From Falsibacillus pallidus (lineage in GTDB: Bacteria; Bacillota; Bacilli; Bacillales; DSM-25281): a stretch of DNA of 64,000 nucleotides. Both the position numbers and the translations under genes were made by a program. Under the pieces are notes generated by a model. It was not told the origin of the DNA. It saw only the letters and a list, made by a program, of their open reading frames with translations, and ran no database searches. Location of the stretch: assembly GCF_003350505.1 (NCBI RefSeq), contig NZ_QQAY01000001.1, positions 608,426 to 672,425 on the forward strand. The letters are read 5' to 3'. This document shows, piece after piece, positions 50,730 through 59,885 of the stretch; position 1 is the first letter of the stretch, and each line of letters opens with the position of its first letter.

Positions 50730-51821
50730 ATGGAGCAATTTACTGAGCAACTAAAAACTTTATCGAAGCGAGTTAACAACCTCAAAAACAACTTGATGAC
50801 AGAAGAAGCCACAAAAACATCAATTATCATGCCACTTTTCCAAGTTCTTGGTTATGACATTTTCAATCCAGAAGAGTTTCTTCCTGAGTTTATAGCCGAT
50901 GTTGGTATTAAAAAAGGAGAAAAGGTTGATTTTGCTATTATGCAAAACGGAGCTCCGTCCATTCTCATTGAAGCAAAATCCATTAATGAGAAACTTCAAA
51001 AGCATGACTCTCAACTGTTTAGATATTTTGGGACAACTTCTGCTAAATTTGCAATTCTAACTAATGGATTACACTACAGATTCTACACAGATCTCGAAGA
51101 ACAAAACAAAATGGATACTACTCCATTTTTCGAGTTTTTCTTAGATGAAATAAAAGATATTCATATAGCTGAACTTGCTAAATTCAGAAAGTCCAATTTT
51201 GACTTGGATAACATTCTTAATACTGCATCCGAACTAAAATATACTGGCGAAATCAAAAACTTTTTAAATGAGCAATGGGAAATTCCATCCGACGATTTTG
51301 TCTCTTTGATTCTTTCCCATGTTTATAATGGCAAGAAAACAAAAAATGTCATTGATAAATTCCAGCCGCTTGTGAAAAAATCACTTAAACAATTTATTAA
51401 CGAAATGGTGAATGATAAAATACAAGCTGCAATTAAAAATACAGATAATGAAGAAGAAGTATCAAAACAGGTTGCTGTTACTGTAGAAGTCATCGAACCG
51501 GAGAAAAAAGATGAACCTCAAATTGAAACAACCGAGGAAGAGATTCAAGGATTTACTATCGTAAAAATGATGTTAAAGGATTTCGTAGACGAGGATAGGA
51601 TCTGTTATAGAGACAATCTAAGCTATTTTAATATTTTACTAGATGATAATATTCGGAAATGGATCTGCAGGCTCTGGTTTAATTCTCCAAACAAATCCAT
51701 TCAGTTTAATGATAGTACTAAAACGCAAATTTCTCTAGAAAAAATATCGGATATTATGAATCTTAGAGAGAAGCTTGAAGAGGTAACGTCTAAATTCTTG
51801 GTGAATCAAAAGCATTCATAA
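50730..51821 (+). CDS. Orphan type I restriction HsdR N-terminal-like nuclease-domain protein
   Basis: A 363-residue protein. Residues 20-150 match the HsdR_N pattern: TEEATKTSIIMPLFQVLGYDIFNPEEFLPEF, then GEKVDFAIMQNGAPSILIEAKS, which supplies the Asp and Glu-x-Lys of a PD-(D/E)xK fold. The remainder is helical and acidic with no helicase motifs. No hsdM, hsdS or methylase is nearby. ATG 50730 follows TAGGAGG. AT-rich composition and isolation suggest horizontal origin; a role in DNA defence is possible but unproven. Confidence 0.7.
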   Translation: MEQFTEQLKTLSKRVNNLKNNLMTEEATKTSIIMPLFQVLGYDIFNPEEFLPEFIADVGIKKGEKVDFAIMQNGAPSILIEAKSINEKLQKHDSQLFRYFGTTSAKFAILTNGLHYRFYTDLEEQNKMDTTPFFEFFLDEIKDIHIAELAKFRKSNFDLDNILNTASELKYTGEIKNFLNEQWEIPSDDFVSLILSHVYNGKKTKNVIDKFQPLVKKSLKQFINEMVNDKIQAAIKNTDNEEEVSKQVAVTVEVIEPEKKDEPQIETTEEEIQGFTIVKMMLKDFVDEDRICYRDNLSYFNILLDDNIRKWICRLWFNSPNKSIQFNDSTKTQISLEKISDIMNLREKLEEVTSKFLVNQKHS

Positions 51822-51837
51822 CCTAAAGCCGAAATAG

Positions 51838-51887
51838 GTGTCAACAAAAATCAGGGCGTGCCATTGCACGCCCTGATTTTTGTCAAT
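51838..51887. repeat. Dispersed intergenic repeat, copy D, perfect 16-bp hairpin
   Basis: AAAAATCAGGGCGTGC (51846-51861) and GCACGCCCTGATTTTT (51866-51881) pair perfectly around CATT, flanked by TGTCA on the left and TGTCAAT on the right. It also serves as terminator between the convergent HsdR-like gene and yhbH. Confidence 0.75.
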
Positions 51888-53054
51888 TTATGCGAATTGT
51901 TTTTCTTCGTCTTTTTGGAAAAAGCTTTTCATGGAGTGGAAAACGTCTGCTTTCTGCTTCAATATATAATACCGGAAGTTATCGTTCTTGATATTTTTGT
52001 AGGCGGACATAAGAGTCGAGTGTCTGTTATACTGGTTTACTTCCCCGTATCCAAACATATTGGAGACTTTCATCAGTTCTTCTACGAGTTTGACGCATCT
52101 TACGTTATCAGATGTCAAATTGTCGCCGTCTGAAAAATGGAATGGATAGATGTTGAACCGTGAAGGATTGTATTTCTCATCGATCAGTTCGAGGGCCTTC
52201 CGATAGGCAGAAGAGCAAATGGTTCCGCCGCTTTCCCCCTTGGAGAAAAAGTCTTCTTCCGAGACCACTTTTGCTTCTGTATGATGGGCAATGAATTCAA
52301 TTTCGACCGTTTCATATTTTGTCCGTAAAAACCTAGTCATCCAGAAGAAAAAGCTCCTGGCCATGTATTTTTCCCACAGCCCCATACTTCCTGACGTATC
52401 CATCATGGCAAGGACGACTGCTTTTGATTCCGGCTTCGTAATTTCATTCCATGTCCTGAATTTTAAATCCTCAGGGTAGATCGGGTGAAAACTCGGCGTC
52501 CCCGTGATGGCATTGCGCTTGAAAGCCGTCATCATGGTACGCTTTTTATCAATATTCCCCATTAGTCCTGTTTTGCGAATATCATTGAACTCTATATCTT
52601 CAACAGTAATATCATTCTGCTCTTTTCTTTTCAAATTCGGAAGCTCCAGTTGGCTGAACAATGCCTCCTCCAATTCGAGCATCGAGATCTCAGCTTCGTA
52701 ATAGTCCTCGCCTGCTTGATCTCCTGCTCCCTGTCCTTTCCCAGGACCTTTCTGCGGCGTGCCGTCGCGCGCCACGACATCTCCAATTTGGCTGTCCCCG
52801 TCGCCTTGGCCAACGTGTTTATTCTTATCATAGTTGTATCGTATCTTATATTCATCTAAAGAACGTATCGGAATCTTGACCACATCTTGGCCGTTGGACA
52901 TGATGATGCTTTCTTCAGTAATTAAATCCGGAAGATTCTTTTTGATGGCTTCCTGCACTTTTTCCTGGTGCCTCTGCTGATCATCATGGCCTTTTCGATG
53001 GAGGGACCAATCTTCTTGTGAAATGATAAACTGCTGATTATCGCTTTGTGACAT
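51888..53054 (-). CDS. yhbH: Sporulation protein YhbH (DUF444)
   Basis: A 388-residue protein. [13 protein letters not shown] N-terminus ([27 protein letters not shown]), a Gly/Gln-rich linker, and a VWA-like domain with the MIDAS-type MDTSGSMG (about 225) identify DUF444/YhbH. In Bacillus it is linked to PrkA and sporulation. ATG 53054 has GGAGGGG at 8 bp; ATG 53060 would be too close. In B. subtilis yhbH directly follows prkA; here about 5.3 kb and a truncated prkA intervene. Confidence 0.9.
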   Translation of the reverse strand: MSQSDNQQFIISQEDWSLHRKGHDDQQRHQEKVQEAIKKNLPDLITEESIIMSNGQDVVKIPIRSLDEYKIRYNYDKNKHVGQGDGDSQIGDVVARDGTPQKGPGKGQGAGDQAGEDYYEAEISMLELEEALFSQLELPNLKRKEQNDITVEDIEFNDIRKTGLMGNIDKKRTMMTAFKRNAITGTPSFHPIYPEDLKFRTWNEITKPESKAVVLAMMDTSGSMGLWEKYMARSFFFWMTRFLRTKYETVEIEFIAHHTEAKVVSEEDFFSKGESGGTICSSAYRKALELIDEKYNPSRFNIYPFHFSDGDNLTSDNVRCVKLVEELMKVSNMFGYGEVNQYNRHSTLMSAYKNIKNDNFRYYILKQKADVFHSMKSFFQKDEEKQFA

Positions 53055-53415
53055 TCTCATTCCCCTCCTTCATTGCTTTCAAAAAAATCTGTCACCAATC
53101 GCTTCTCATGGACATATTCTATTCTGGCTGTCTGAAAACACCAAAGACCTGACTGCTAAAAGTTGATTACTCTATCCTATGCACCGAAACTAAATAATTT
53201 ACTAATAATTGCGACAATAAGACAAAAACCTCAGGCGTGGACAAGCCTGAATTTCCACTGAAAATTAACGGGTTTTCCAATTCAAAAATAATAGAGGGAT
53301 CATGATAATATCACTTTCAAAGCAAATAAATTCCCAAAACAAAAAGCACCAAATATCGGACAAGGTCGATTCATTTGGTGCTTTCCATGTTATTTAAAGT
53401 TAGCCTTATTTCTAA
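53055..53415. promoter_or_regulatory. Non-coding region upstream of yhbH
   Basis: It contains a small hairpin TCAGGC...GCCTGA at about 53231-53251 and a terminator near 53342-53390. I see no clear sigma-A promoter and could not assign the sporulation promoter expected for yhbH. Confidence 0.35.
53342..53390 (-). terminator. Terminator after SRPBCC gene
   Basis: On the minus strand AAAGCACCAAAT and ATTTGGTGCTTTTT pair around a 23-nt loop and end in a T run. Confidence 0.65.
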
Positions 53416-53862
53416 TCAGTTTTCTTTCATCAGCATGTTGTCCAAATGCTCAAGTCCTAAAATCCAAGCTTGTTCATGGCCATTTTTAGAATCCTCATCC
53501 GGAAACCCTTTATGAGTCAAAGTCATCAGCGTGCCATCTTGGCCAGGTTCAATTTCAATCGTCACGACCGTTTCAGCTCCCTTGGTGCCCCCTTCCCCTG
53601 TCACCCAAGTCAATTCTACAAGATGGTCCTTTTCGATCCTGAGGAATCTTCCATAATGGGGATGGCGCTTCCCTTCAAAATGAGTCTCAAAATAGAAAGG
53701 CGTATTGACTTCACCCTTCATAAGGACGGTACCAGGAGCAGCACACCAGCGCTCAAAATCTTCTGTCCAAGCTCTGTAAAGCACACCAGGAGAAGATTGC
53801 ATCAATCGTTCAACCTTCAATTCAAATGGCCTTTCGGAAAGGTCCGGAGATAATTTCTCCAT
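53416..53862 (-). CDS. SRPBCC (AHSA1-type) domain protein
   Basis: A 148-residue START-like domain. [34 protein letters not shown] at the N-terminus and [35 protein letters not shown] at the C-terminus are typical. It may bind a hydrophobic ligand; function unknown. ATG 53862 follows GGGAGG and fits the family; the open frame upstream is basic and unlikely. Confidence 0.8.
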   Translation of the reverse strand: MEKLSPDLSERPFELKVERLMQSSPGVLYRAWTEDFERWCAAPGTVLMKGEVNTPFYFETHFEGKRHPHYGRFLRIEKDHLVELTWVTGEGGTKGAETVVTIEIEPGQDGTLMTLTHKGFPDEDSKNGHEQAWILGLEHLDNMLMKEN

Positions 53863-54052
53863 CCATTTCTTCCTCCCTTTATTTTTCTCAGTTTCTCTTC
53901 TTTTCTTGAAATGCCCTACACAATCCTCTATTTCCTTAAAAAGAAAATTGAAAAAACCACCAAAACTCATTCGCTTTGATGGTCGCGCCTTGAATATCAT
54001 TTAGTCGTTAATCCCTTCCTTACATAGATCCCTGACCAAATACATTAATTTT

Positions 54053-54211
54053 CTAAAACTGCTCTGGATCCGCTTCTTCTCCATACTCTTCAAGCTCTTC
54101 CTCTGATCGAAGCTTTTCCATCTGCTTCCCGAGCCAGACAATATCCTCAAAACTATTGGTCATATTTCCGTTCAGCGGAGAATCTGATGAAAGCCGTTCC
54201 TTTTTTTCCAT
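54053..54211 (-). CDS. Small acidic protein, paralogue of the one at 56890
   Basis: 52 residues starting at ATG 54211 behind GAGGTG. The C-terminal half reads VWLGKQMEKLRSEEEL then EEADPEQF. This matches LGKQMERHRTNEEL...DPDPIQY of the gene at 56890-57066 in spacing and residues. It is acidic and probably partly helical. No family known to me. Confidence 0.6.
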   Translation of the reverse strand: MEKKERLSSDSPLNGNMTNSFEDIVWLGKQMEKLRSEEELEEYGEEADPEQF

Positions 54212-54254
54212 CCTGCATCACCTCAAAACTAAGTATGTGCAGTCTGGCCAAGAG

Positions 54255-55670
54255 TCATCCACTCCAGCTCTCAATGATTTTCCTTAATACAGCTATTCCC
54301 GCTTTTATCTCCTTTTCGCTCAACCCGCCGAACCCCAGCAGGATCGTATCTCCAGGCGCATCCTCTTTGTTATGCCAAAATGGCGCCGTCGGGTAAAATT
54401 TGATTCCTTGTTTATTGGCTTTCTCTATAATTTCTTCCTCTGAAAATCCGGGAAGCTTAAACAGCATATGAAAGCCCGCATCGCTTCCAAGGATCGATGA
54501 TGATTTCGGGAATCCTTTCTGCAGCTCTGAAAACAGCAGGTGGTACTTCCTTTCGTACGCTTTCCTTGCTCGATTGAGATGGCGGTGCCACTTTCCTTCC
54601 CTTATTAAATAGTAAAGAATGGCCTGCATGAGTCCGGAACTCGTTTGGCCGATGGCACGCAGGTTTACTCTAAAGAGATTGGCCAAATGCTTCGGAAGCA
54701 CCATGAAACTGATCTTCAGTGCTGGAGATAGAGCCTTCGAAAAGCTTCCCATATAAATGACCCGCTCATTCCGATCCAGGCTCTGCAGACTTGGAATCGG
54801 TCGTCCCACATAGCGGAATTCCCCGTCAAAATCGTCTTCAATAATATAGCCTCCTGTCCGGTCGGCCCACTGAAGCAGCTCGATCCTGCGGGAAATCGGC
54901 ATAATAGCCCCCGTCGGAAACTGGTGTGCCGGAGTTGTATAAACCGCTTTAGGATTGGTCTGCCTTAACTCTTCTATAGACAGCCCCTCCTCATCCACGT
55001 TAATGGGAACGGTCTTTACACCCGACCATTGTAGATAGGCACGCACCCCATCAAATCCCGGATCCTCGTATCCAACGCTTGCATTTCCAAGCTCCAACGC
55101 ATGGACCAAAAGGCCGATCAAATATCTTGTACCTGCCCCGATGATGATTTGGTCTGCCTCACAGTCCACGCCCCTCGTCTCCCTCAAATAGGTGGACAGC
55201 AGATTCCGGAGCGGCCATTCCCCGAAGTGATCGCCGTACTGAAAATGAGCAAAATTCGAAAGGGCCCAGCGATGCGCTTTTTCAAAGTCCTTAATTGGAA
55301 ATAGATCTGGATTTATGAGGCTGTAGTTAAAATCGAGCTCCGGCATCACAGTACTTTTTTTCCATCCATCCCGTGACTCGCCTGAAGTACCTTCGCCATG
55401 AAAAAAACTTGTGTCCAATTTTTCAACGAACAGGCCGCTTTTCTCCTTGCTTCTTACATATCCTTCTGCAGCCAGCTGGCTGTATGCATTTTCGACCGTA
55501 GTCTTGCTGATCTTTAATTTTTCCGAAAGCGACCGGATGGAAGGCAATTTGACACCTTGCTTCAGCCTACCTGTGATGATTTCCTGCCGAATATGCTGAT
55601 AGAGCTGCTCATACAGCGGCACTCCGCCTTCCTTAAAAATGATGGGGGCTATCAACGTTTGTTTCTCCAT
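54255..55670 (-). CDS. MocR/PdxR-family regulator: GntR HTH fused to aminotransferase-like domain
   Basis: A 471-residue protein. Residues 15-80 are the GntR wHTH (VPLYEQLYQHIRQEIITGRLKQGVKLPSIRSLSEKLKISKTTVENAYSQLAAEGYV). The rest is a fold-type-I PLP domain with the Schiff-base Lys in YMGSFSKALSPALKISFM and VYTTPAHQFPTGAIMP. Such proteins sense PLP or amines and often control vitamin B6, GABA or acetyltransferase genes. ATG 55670 follows GAGGAGAGG. Direct repeats upstream are candidate operators for the divergent GNAT gene. Confidence 0.85.
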   Translation of the reverse strand: MEKQTLIAPIIFKEGGVPLYEQLYQHIRQEIITGRLKQGVKLPSIRSLSEKLKISKTTVENAYSQLAAEGYVRSKEKSGLFVEKLDTSFFHGEGTSGESRDGWKKSTVMPELDFNYSLINPDLFPIKDFEKAHRWALSNFAHFQYGDHFGEWPLRNLLSTYLRETRGVDCEADQIIIGAGTRYLIGLLVHALELGNASVGYEDPGFDGVRAYLQWSGVKTVPINVDEEGLSIEELRQTNPKAVYTTPAHQFPTGAIMPISRRIELLQWADRTGGYIIEDDFDGEFRYVGRPIPSLQSLDRNERVIYMGSFSKALSPALKISFMVLPKHLANLFRVNLRAIGQTSSGLMQAILYYLIREGKWHRHLNRARKAYERKYHLLFSELQKGFPKSSSILGSDAGFHMLFKLPGFSEEEIIEKANKQGIKFYPTAPFWHNKEDAPGDTILLGFGGLSEKEIKAGIAVLRKIIESWSG

Positions 55671-55692
55671 CTGACCTCTCCTCATTCTCTTT

Positions 55693-55776
55693 ATCTGTCT
55701 CTCCCAACGAGCCAACTTCTCATCTAAACTAATAGTAAATTGTCATCTTCAATCTGTCTATTTCCATCTAAAATAA
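55693..55776. promoter_or_regulatory. Direct-repeat candidate operators between MocR and GNAT genes
   Basis: ATCTGTCT occurs at 55693 and 55752; CATCTAAA-C/A-TAA occurs at 55721 and 55765. Both pairs are in the same direction, as expected for MocR sites. Confidence 0.4.
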
Positions 55777-55799
55777 AGAGGTCAAAAGGAGCTGCTACT

Positions 55800-56258
55800 A
55801 TGGAATTTACAATTAAAAATGCGGAAGAAAAAGACGTGGATCAATTGAAACCATTGATGCTTCAGTACATTGTGGATTTTTATCAACGTCCCAAGCCTGA
55901 CGAAAAAGATCTGGAAGAATTAATATTGTCTCTAATGCATAACCCGTCTGTTGGGAAACAACTCCTTGCAGTGGAGAACGATCGATTGATTGGGTTTTCT
56001 ACTTTGTATTTCACCTTCAGCACCACCCGTGTGAAAAAAGTCGCCATCTTGAATGACTTATTCATAACACAAAAATGGAGAGGAAAAGGAATCGGAGAAT
56101 CTCTCTTCCGCAAAAGCGAACAACAAGCGAGAGAAATGGGGTGTGCGAACATGTCTTGGCAAACCGCAGTTGATAATGTTAAGGCCCAATCCCTTTACCG
56201 AAAAATGGGCGGGGTTGATGCAAATGAACAATGGATTCATTATGAATTGAATTTATAG
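55800..56258 (+). CDS. GNAT-family N-acetyltransferase
   Basis: A 152-residue GNAT. VAILNDLFITQKWRGKGIGESLFRKSEQQAREMGC (about residues 79-113) is the acetyl-CoA-binding motif A with R-G-K-G-I-G. ATG 55800 follows AAGGAGC; the longer frame reaches into the promoter. It is divergent from a MocR regulator and followed 11 bp later by another GNAT gene, so the two form an operon. Confidence 0.88.
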   Translation: MEFTIKNAEEKDVDQLKPLMLQYIVDFYQRPKPDEKDLEELILSLMHNPSVGKQLLAVENDRLIGFSTLYFTFSTTRVKKVAILNDLFITQKWRGKGIGESLFRKSEQQAREMGCANMSWQTAVDNVKAQSLYRKMGGVDANEQWIHYELNL

Positions 56259-56269
56259 GGAGGGATAAA

Positions 56270-56863
56270 ATGATGATAGATCAAACGATACAGTTAGAAG
56301 GCAAATATGTAGAACTCCACCCAATGGGCATGGAGCATCTCGAAGGTTTATACGAAGCAGCACAGGCTGAAGATATTTGGACCTACATGCCGAAAAAAGT
56401 GCAGTCAAAATCCGATATGGAGCAGCTGATCAAGCAGGCGCTGATTCGCCGTGATCAAGGAATCGACTATCCATTTGTGATTTTCAGCAAGGAGCAGAAT
56501 CGAATTGTCGGAAGCACACGTTTTCTCGATATCTCCATTCCTGATAAGAATCTTGAAATCGGCTGGACCTGGTACAATCCGAGCGTTTGGAGAACGGCAG
56601 CCAATACAGAGTGCAAATTCCTCTTGCTGCAATATTGCTTTGATAAATTGAAGCTAAACCGCGTCCAGCTGAAGACAGACTCCAGGAATGTCCGCTCACA
56701 AAACGCCATTATGAGACTTGGCGCAGCTAAAGAAGGGACACTCCGCAAACATCGGGTCCTAGATGACGGCTACATCCGAGATACCGTTGTATTCAGCATC
56801 ATCGATATCGAATGGCCAGAAGTAAAACAGCGTCTGAAAGTATTTTTGAATCAAACAAAATAA
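56270..56863 (+). CDS. GNAT acetyltransferase, RimJ/RimL type
   Basis: A 197-residue protein. LEIGWTWYNPSVWRTAANTECKFLLLQYCFDKLKLNRVQLKTDSRNVRSQNAIMRLGAAKEGTLRKH (about 92-160) is the RimL-like core. It may acetylate a protein N-terminus or small amine. Ribosome site GGGAGGGA. It is followed by a bidirectional terminator. Confidence 0.85.
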   Translation: MMIDQTIQLEGKYVELHPMGMEHLEGLYEAAQAEDIWTYMPKKVQSKSDMEQLIKQALIRRDQGIDYPFVIFSKEQNRIVGSTRFLDISIPDKNLEIGWTWYNPSVWRTAANTECKFLLLQYCFDKLKLNRVQLKTDSRNVRSQNAIMRLGAAKEGTLRKHRVLDDGYIRDTVVFSIIDIEWPEVKQRLKVFLNQTK

Positions 56864-56867
56864 ACAG

Positions 56868-56892
56868 CCAGGCGAACCTCCGCCTGGCTTTA
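56868..56892. terminator. Bidirectional terminator
   Basis: AGCCAGGCG and CGCCTGGCT form a 9-bp stem with a 5-nt loop, followed by TTT on the plus strand. It separates convergent genes. Confidence 0.75.
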
Positions 56893-57066
56893 CTCTTCTT
56901 CATCATATTGAATGGGATCGGGATCCTTCCCTTCTTCCTGGAGCTCTTCATTCGTCCGGTGCCGTTCCATCTGCTTCCCGAGTTCTTTGACTTCCTTTAA
57001 ATCTCTCGCCATGGAACCATTTTTTTCTTCCAATTCTTCTTTCTTCTTTTTGGACTCCTGTGACAT
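56890..57066 (-). CDS. Small acidic protein, paralogue of the one at 54053
   Basis: 58 residues from ATG 57066 behind AGAGGTGAT. A Lys/Glu-rich first half (SKKKKEELEEKNG) precedes VKELGKQMERHRTNEELQEEGKDPDP, which aligns with the gene at 54053. It is highly charged and possibly a coiled coil. Unknown function. The pair brackets the GNAT/MocR cluster. Confidence 0.6.
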   Translation of the reverse strand: MSQESKKKKEELEEKNGSMARDLKEVKELGKQMERHRTNEELQEEGKDPDPIQYDEEE

Positions 57067-57137
57067 AATGAAATCACCTCTTGTTTAGAGGATACCCGCA
57101 GGTTCAAAATCTAAACAACGAAAGCCGAGGAAGAAAC

Positions 57138-57611
57138 GTGATAAAAAGAGTGAATATAAAAGACCAGTCGATCGCTGAACAAGTGCTGCCGATCCAACTG
57201 GCTTCCTATCAAATCGAAGCAGATATCATCCAATTTTATGATATCCCACCACTTAAAGAAACGATTGATGATCTAATGAACGTCAATGAAGAATTCCTTG
57301 CCTATTATGATAATGGAGCATTGGCAGGGCTTCTTTCCTATGAAGCAGATGGCCCTTTTACCATCACGATTTGCCGGATGATGGTCCATCCTAATTTTCA
57401 TCGCAAGGGAATTGCATCCGCGCTTATTAAGGAACTATTCAACCTAACCTCTGAATGTGAACAATGGAAGGTAACCACAGGGGCGAAAAATGAACCGGCC
57501 AAGAAGCTTTATTTGAAGCATGGCTTTACGGAAGAAAAAATATTTGAAGTCGTGCCGGGGCTGATGATCAGCGCCTTTTCCCGGACCACGGCCTTCAGTG
57601 TCGGCTCTTAA
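57138..57611 (+). CDS. GNAT-family N-acetyltransferase
   Basis: A 157-residue GNAT. ITICRMMVHPNFHRKGIASALIKELFNL (about residues 76-103) is motif A, followed by TTGAKNEPAKKLYLKHGF. GTG 57138 with GAGGA at 7 bp is preferred over the ATG at 57081. Its 3' end overlaps the convergent gene at 57595 by 17 bp. Confidence 0.82.
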   Translation: MIKRVNIKDQSIAEQVLPIQLASYQIEADIIQFYDIPPLKETIDDLMNVNEEFLAYYDNGALAGLLSYEADGPFTITICRMMVHPNFHRKGIASALIKELFNLTSECEQWKVTTGAKNEPAKKLYLKHGFTEEKIFEVVPGLMISAFSRTTAFSVGS

Positions 57612-58269
57612 AATACCAATCAACATACGTTTCATCTGTACAAATGATTGCTTCCATATCCATAGAATCTACGATCTGGCATATGTTATCTTCCTTTGTC
57701 ACGAATAATGTGTAAAGGGAATCAAGCCGGCTCATAAAAGCAAATTCCAGATTCTCATCTGCGATAATGACTTCTCTTAGGGCAATACGGCTAAGATCTG
57801 AAGGAGAGAATCCTTCCAAATCAATTCTGCCGTTTTTTATACCTATAGGATCATCGTAGGTTATATAACGGGCTCCTTTTGATTGGAGAATGGTCATTAT
57901 CTTTTGAAATAGCAAAGCTGAAATGACATCTTCATTAGGATAATATAAGTCATCTGTCATAATGGCATTAACTTTTAGATACAAATCTTCCCGGGCATAA
58001 TCCCTGTTTAATGCATTAATGCCGGTTTGCAATGCAATGCCAAGCTCATCTAGATCCAAGCCGCTCCATTGCATTATTTTTTCCCATTTTACCGGTGTGC
58101 CTGACTGGATTATCTCTTCATCAGACAGGAATTTTTTCGACTGTCTATTTTTTGCATATCCTTTTGGCAATTGAATAAACGGGTGTAATAAAAGGGCTGC
58201 ATGGCTGAAACCAGCAGGCAATTGCTCCAAGATAGGCACACTTCCATTTAACCATTTATACTGCAGCAT
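57595..58269 (-). CDS. Uncharacterised protein, DUF2711-like
   Basis: A 224-residue cytosolic protein with no transmembrane or known catalytic motif. The start LQYKWLNGSVPILEQLPAGFSHAALLLHPFIQLPKGY resembles Bacillus proteins I recall as DUF2711. The second half contains RYITYDDPIGIKNGRIDLEGFSPSDLSRIALREVIIADENLEFAFMSRLDSLYTLFV. Function unknown. Confidence 0.5.
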   Translation of the reverse strand: MLQYKWLNGSVPILEQLPAGFSHAALLLHPFIQLPKGYAKNRQSKKFLSDEEIIQSGTPVKWEKIMQWSGLDLDELGIALQTGINALNRDYAREDLYLKVNAIMTDDLYYPNEDVISALLFQKIMTILQSKGARYITYDDPIGIKNGRIDLEGFSPSDLSRIALREVIIADENLEFAFMSRLDSLYTLFVTKEDNICQIVDSMDMEAIICTDETYVDWYFKSRH

Positions 58270-58319
58270 ATTAAACCCCCTTCCTGCACTATTTTACCAT
58301 TTATTTACTATAACGAAAC

Positions 58320-58350
58320 AGGGTCCAAATCATTTTCGATTTGGACCCTT
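58320..58350 (-). terminator. Terminator of truncated prkA copy
   Basis: GGGTCCAAATC and GATTTGGACCC form an 11-bp stem with a 7-nt loop. The same hairpin recurs at 62774-62806 behind the second copy. Confidence 0.75.
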
Positions 58351-58378
58351 GCTTATTTCTATTTATCTTCCCCCGGTC

Positions 58379-59866
58379 TTATCTATTCAACAGGCTTCCC
58401 ACATAGCGCAGCAGTTCATTCGCTGATGTGGAATTGTAGCCGTGTTCGTCGATGAGCCTTGCGACGACTTCGTTGATTTTCTTCAACTGAAGTTCATCCG
58501 GCGTCTTGGTGGATGTCGTGATCTTGACGACATCTTTCAAGTCAGCAAACAATTTCTTCTGGATGGCTTCGCGCAGGCGGTCATGCGAGTTATAGTCAAA
58601 CCTCTTGCCTTTTCGGGCGTAAGCAGAAATGCGGATGAGGATTTCTTCCCTGAAAGCCTTTTTCGCATTTTCAGAAATTCCGATCTGTTCTTCAATCGAA
58701 CGCATCAATTTTTCATCCGGATTGATTTCTTCCCCTGTCAGCTGATCGCGTATTTTCGCTTTATTGCAGTACGCTTCAACGTTATCGAGGTAGTTATCCA
58801 TAAGCGTTTTAGCAGATTCCTCATAGGAGTAGACGAACGCTTTCTGAACTTCTTTTTTCGCGATGTCATCGTATTCCTTGCGGGCAAGTGAAATATAGTT
58901 CAAGTATTTCTCACGAAGCTCCTGTGTAATCGAAGGATGCTGATCGAGACCCTCCTTCAAGGAACGCAGGACATCAAGGGCATTGATCGTCTTGACTTCT
59001 TTCCGGATAATCGTGGACGAAATCCGGTTGATGACATACCGCGGATCGATGCCGCTCATGCCTTCATCCTGATACTCTTTCTTCAACTCATCCAGATCCG
59101 CCGAATTGAAGCCTTCGACACTTTCTCCATCATAAAGGCGCATTTTCTTGATCAAATCGATATCCCCGCGCTTCGGATCTTTCAACCTGGTCAAAATTGT
59201 GAACATCGCAGCCACTCTTAATGTATGAGGGGCAATATGCACATCCGATACATCGGACTCATTAATCATCTTCTCGTAAATCTTCTCTTCCTGTGAAACC
59301 TTCAGATTATACGGAACCGGCATGACAATGATCCGGGAGTGCAAGGCTTCATTCTTTTTATTCGAAATAAATGAACGGTACTCCGTTTCATTCGTATGGG
59401 CCACAATTAATTCATCCGCTGAAATCAAGGCGAACCTTCCTGCCTTGAAATTGCCCTCCTGTGTGAGTGAGAGCAAATGCCAGAGAAACTTCTCATCGCA
59501 CTTCAGCATTTCCTGGAATTCCATCAATCCACGGTTTGCTTTATTCAGCTCTCCGTCGAAGCGGTACGCCCTTGGATCGGATTCAGATCCAAATTCAGCG
59601 ATCGTGGAAAAGTCGATGCTTCCCGTCAAATCAGCGATATCCTGGGATTTCGGATCCGATGGACTGAACGTTCCGATTCCCACGCGTTTATCTTCCGAGA
59701 AGAAAATGCGTTCCACTAATACATCTTCAATTCTGCCGCTGTAATCCTGTTCAAGCCTCATCAGATTCAATGGCGAAAGATTGCCTTCCACGCGGATTCC
59801 ATATTCCTTGTGAAAATCCTCACGCAGATTCTGCGGAATCAAGTGGAGTGGATCACCATTGATGTT
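58379..59866 (-). pseudogene. prkA: 5'-truncated prkA (serine protein kinase PrkA), copy 1
   Basis: The frame matches PrkA from DPLHLIPQNLREDFHKEYGIR to the natural C-terminus (LLRYVGSLLNR), about 490 residues of a protein usually about 630 long. The missing N-terminus includes the P-loop of the AAA+ domain, so kinase or ATPase activity is not expected. Homology begins at about 59855; further upstream the sequence changes to the end of an unrelated gene. The first usable start is TTG 59842 without a ribosome site. Over the stretch comparable with copy 2 (62838-64000) I count about 75 base differences but one amino-acid change (Ile/Met in AKIRDQ). Confidence 0.8.
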
Positions 59867-59885
59867 GTAAATAACCCATAAAGAA

